Assembly (NCBI GenBank): GCA_030067055.1
Contig: JASJAL010000075.1
Span: 1-8,284, forward strand
DNA length: 8,284 nt
From: Kiloniellales bacterium
GTDB taxonomy: Bacteria > Pseudomonadota > Alphaproteobacteria > Kiloniellales > JAKSBE01
Direction of reading: 5' to 3'
The notes beneath the pieces were generated by a model. That model was given only the letters and a program-made list of their open reading frames with translations, ran no database searches and was not told the DNA's origin. Position numbers and translations under genes: made by a program. The number at the start of each line of letters is the position of its first letter. Positions within the stretch are counted from its first letter, which is position 1. Positions 6,826 through 8,284 of the stretch are shown here, one piece after another.

Positions 6826-6835
6826 GGAGGAGGAG
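6826..6835 (+). promoter_or_regulatory. Strong ribosome binding site of the oligomer hydrolase gene
   Basis: GGAGGAGGAG ends 3 bases before the ATG at 6839. The AGGAGG core at 6828-6833 has 5-base spacing. It fixes the start, which also yields a clean signal peptide. Confidence 0.85.
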
Positions 6836-6838
6836 TCC

Positions 6839-8284
6839 ATGAACCCTGCGAAAACGACGGCCGCCGCCTTGGCAATGGCGGCGGCCTTTGCGTTCCAGAC
6901 CGCCGAGGCAAAGCCGCTGCGCTTCATCCAGGGCGATGTGATCTGCACCGAGTACGACGGCATCTCCGACGATCTACTGACCGGCGGCCTCGGCGCGTCG
7001 GGGCTGGGTCTCGCCGGCACGACGCCGGCGCTCTCGAGCCCGCCGACGGCCGCGGAGCTGCGAACCCTGGCGATCTACAACAACTATCGGGCCCTGGTGC
7101 CGATCGATCCCGGCGGCGGCTACGGCACCCTCTTCGGCCCCAACATCGACGCCCAGGGCAACGACACCGGGACCGAAGGCAAGATCGCCGGCCTCGAATG
7201 CCTGGCCTATGCCGGCCGCTTCAAGGGCCGGGAGAACGTCACCCTGATGGTTCAGGTCCCCGAGAGCTTCGATCCAGAGGAGGCCTGCATCGTGACTGCG
7301 CCATCCTCGGGCTCGCGCGGGATCTACGGCGCGATCGGCACCGCCGGCGAGTGGGGCCTCAAGAACGGCTGCGCCGTCGCCTACACCGACAAGGGCACCG
7401 GCAACGGCGCGCACAACCTGCAGCGCGATACGGTCAACCTGATCCAGGGCCAGCGCGAGAACGCCGACGCGGCCGGCCGGGATGCGGCCTTTCGCGCCAA
7501 GCTCAACGGCAAGGCGCTGGCCGCCTTCAACGCGAAGACGCCGAACCGCTTCGCCTTCAAGCACGCGCATTCCCAGCTCAACCCCGAAGCCGACTGGGGT
7601 CTCAACGTCTTGCAGTCTATCGAGTTCGCCTTCTCGGTCCTCAACGGGCTTTGCGACGACGACGAATTTGAAAGCGGGCGCCTCGCGCGCTTCGGCGGAG
7701 ATGACGACGATGACGACGGCGACGACGCGGGCTGCGGGATCACGCCCGACAACACCATCGTCATCGCCTCCAGCGTCTCCAATGGCGGCGGTTCCTCGGT
7801 CCTCGCCGCGGAGCAGGACAAGAAGGGCCTGATCGACGGCATCGCGGTCTCGGAGCCGAACGTCAATCCCGAGCCGGGCGGCGCCTTCGGCATCCAGCAG
7901 GGCGACGGCGACATCCTCTTCGCGCACAGCCGCAGCCTCCTGGATTACACGACGATCCTCAGCATCTACCAGGGCTGCGCGAACTTGGCGGACAGCAACA
8001 AAGCGGCGCCCGTCAATGGCGGCGGCAGCGATGAGCGCTGCACCTCGCTCTACGAGAAGGGCCTGGTGAGCGGCGCGACCACGGAGGAGCGGGCCCAGGA
8101 TGCGCAGCGGATCATCAATGCCGCCGGCATCCTGCCCGAGCAGAACGTCACCCAGCCCTCAAACTACGCATTCTTCGTGCCCCAGGCGATCGGCGTCACC
8201 TACGCCAACGCCTACGGCCGCTTCAGCGTGGCCCGGAACCTCTGCGGCTACAGCTTCGGGGCGACCGATGCCGTCAGCTTCGAC
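6839..8284 (+). CDS. D-(-)-3-hydroxybutyrate oligomer hydrolase, secreted, 3' truncated
   Basis: Serine hydrolase that cleaves 3-hydroxybutyrate dimers and oligomers, the products of polyhydroxybutyrate depolymerases, to monomer. The frame is open to the right edge, showing 482 codons of a family usually near 700 residues. Residues 1-24 form a signal peptide (K5, hydrophobic Ala-rich core, cleavage after AEA at 22-24), so it acts in the periplasm or outside the cell. Family landmarks are YDGISDDLLTGGLG at 39-52, PSSGSRGIYGAIGTAGEWG at 155-173, AYTDKGTGNGAH at 181-192, FKHAHSQLNPE at 240-250, and ASSVSNGGGSS at 310-320, in which S314 of the S-V-S-N-G motif is the predicted nucleophile. The rest of the catalytic triad lies in the unseen C-terminal part. 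Unusual is an aspartate-rich segment (six D, G, two D, at 288-296) in a stretch bracketed by C272 and C299, just before the nucleophile strand. It has its own candidate promoter and a strong ribosome binding site. Confidence 0.93.
   Translation, partial: MNPAKTTAAALAMAAAFAFQTAEAKPLRFIQGDVICTEYDGISDDLLTGGLGASGLGLAGTTPALSSPPTAAELRTLAIYNNYRALVPIDPGGGYGTLFGPNIDAQGNDTGTEGKIAGLECLAYAGRFKGRENVTLMVQVPESFDPEEACIVTAPSSGSRGIYGAIGTAGEWGLKNGCAVAYTDKGTGNGAHNLQRDTVNLIQGQRENADAAGRDAAFRAKLNGKALAAFNAKTPNRFAFKHAHSQLNPEADWGLNVLQSIEFAFSVLNGLCDDDEFESGRLARFGGDDDDDDGDDAGCGITPDNTIVIASSVSNGGGSSVLAAEQDKKGLIDGIAVSEPNVNPEPGGAFGIQQGDGDILFAHSRSLLDYTTILSIYQGCANLADSNKAAPVNGGGSDERCTSLYEKGLVSGATTEERAQDAQRIINAAGILPEQNVTQPSNYAFFVPQAIGVTYANAYGRFSVARNLCGYSFGATDAVSFD

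Noticed and set aside
6754..7671. Plus-strand frame across the start of the oligomer hydrolase gene
   Set aside because: It is an antiphase shadow, Arg/Gly/Asp-rich with no recognisable domain; the frame from 6839 has a strong ribosome binding site, a signal peptide and all family motifs.

Overview
The base composition is very GC-rich with strong third-position GC bias. The gene families present (an opgH-opgC pair, a secreted 3-hydroxybutyrate oligomer hydrolase, pseudouridine catabolism genes and an acetylpolyamine amidohydrolase-type protein) suggest a free-living alphaproteobacterium, perhaps of the Rhodospirillales/Rhodobacterales type. This placement is inferred from gene content and composition only; there is no rRNA or other marker in the window.

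The layout has four units. (1) Bases 1-3014, plus strand: the 3' part of opgH (glucan glucosyltransferase, cut by the left edge), overlapping by 4 bases the complete opgC (glucan succinyltransferase-type membrane protein). This is the end of an osmoregulated periplasmic glucan operon. (2) Bases 3027-5466, minus strand: psuK and psuG, overlapping by 4 bases and together degrading pseudouridine. A 257-base gap follows, then a small universal stress protein gene that converges on opgC with only 12 bases between the two stop codons. (3) Bases 5650-6690, plus strand: a zinc-dependent deacetylase of the acetylpolyamine amidohydrolase/histone deacetylase superfamily, divergent from psuK. (4) Bases 6839-8284, plus strand: the first 482 codons of a secreted D-(-)-3-hydroxybutyrate oligomer hydrolase, cut by the right edge.

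The genes do not form one obvious system. They are neighbouring housekeeping and catabolic units: envelope glucan synthesis and decoration, nucleoside salvage, deacetylation, and use of polyhydroxybutyrate breakdown products. No RNA gene, insertion sequence, CRISPR array or integration site was seen. No stretch above 300 bases lacks a gene. I found no convincing evidence of an undescribed multi-gene system. The items most worth a second look are the deacetylase, whose polyamine-recognising acidic residues appear to be replaced although its zinc site is intact; two overlapping dyads in the psuK/deacetylase divergent region; a cysteine-bracketed aspartate-rich insertion just before the nucleophile of the oligomer hydrolase; and operator-like palindromes in the other two gaps.
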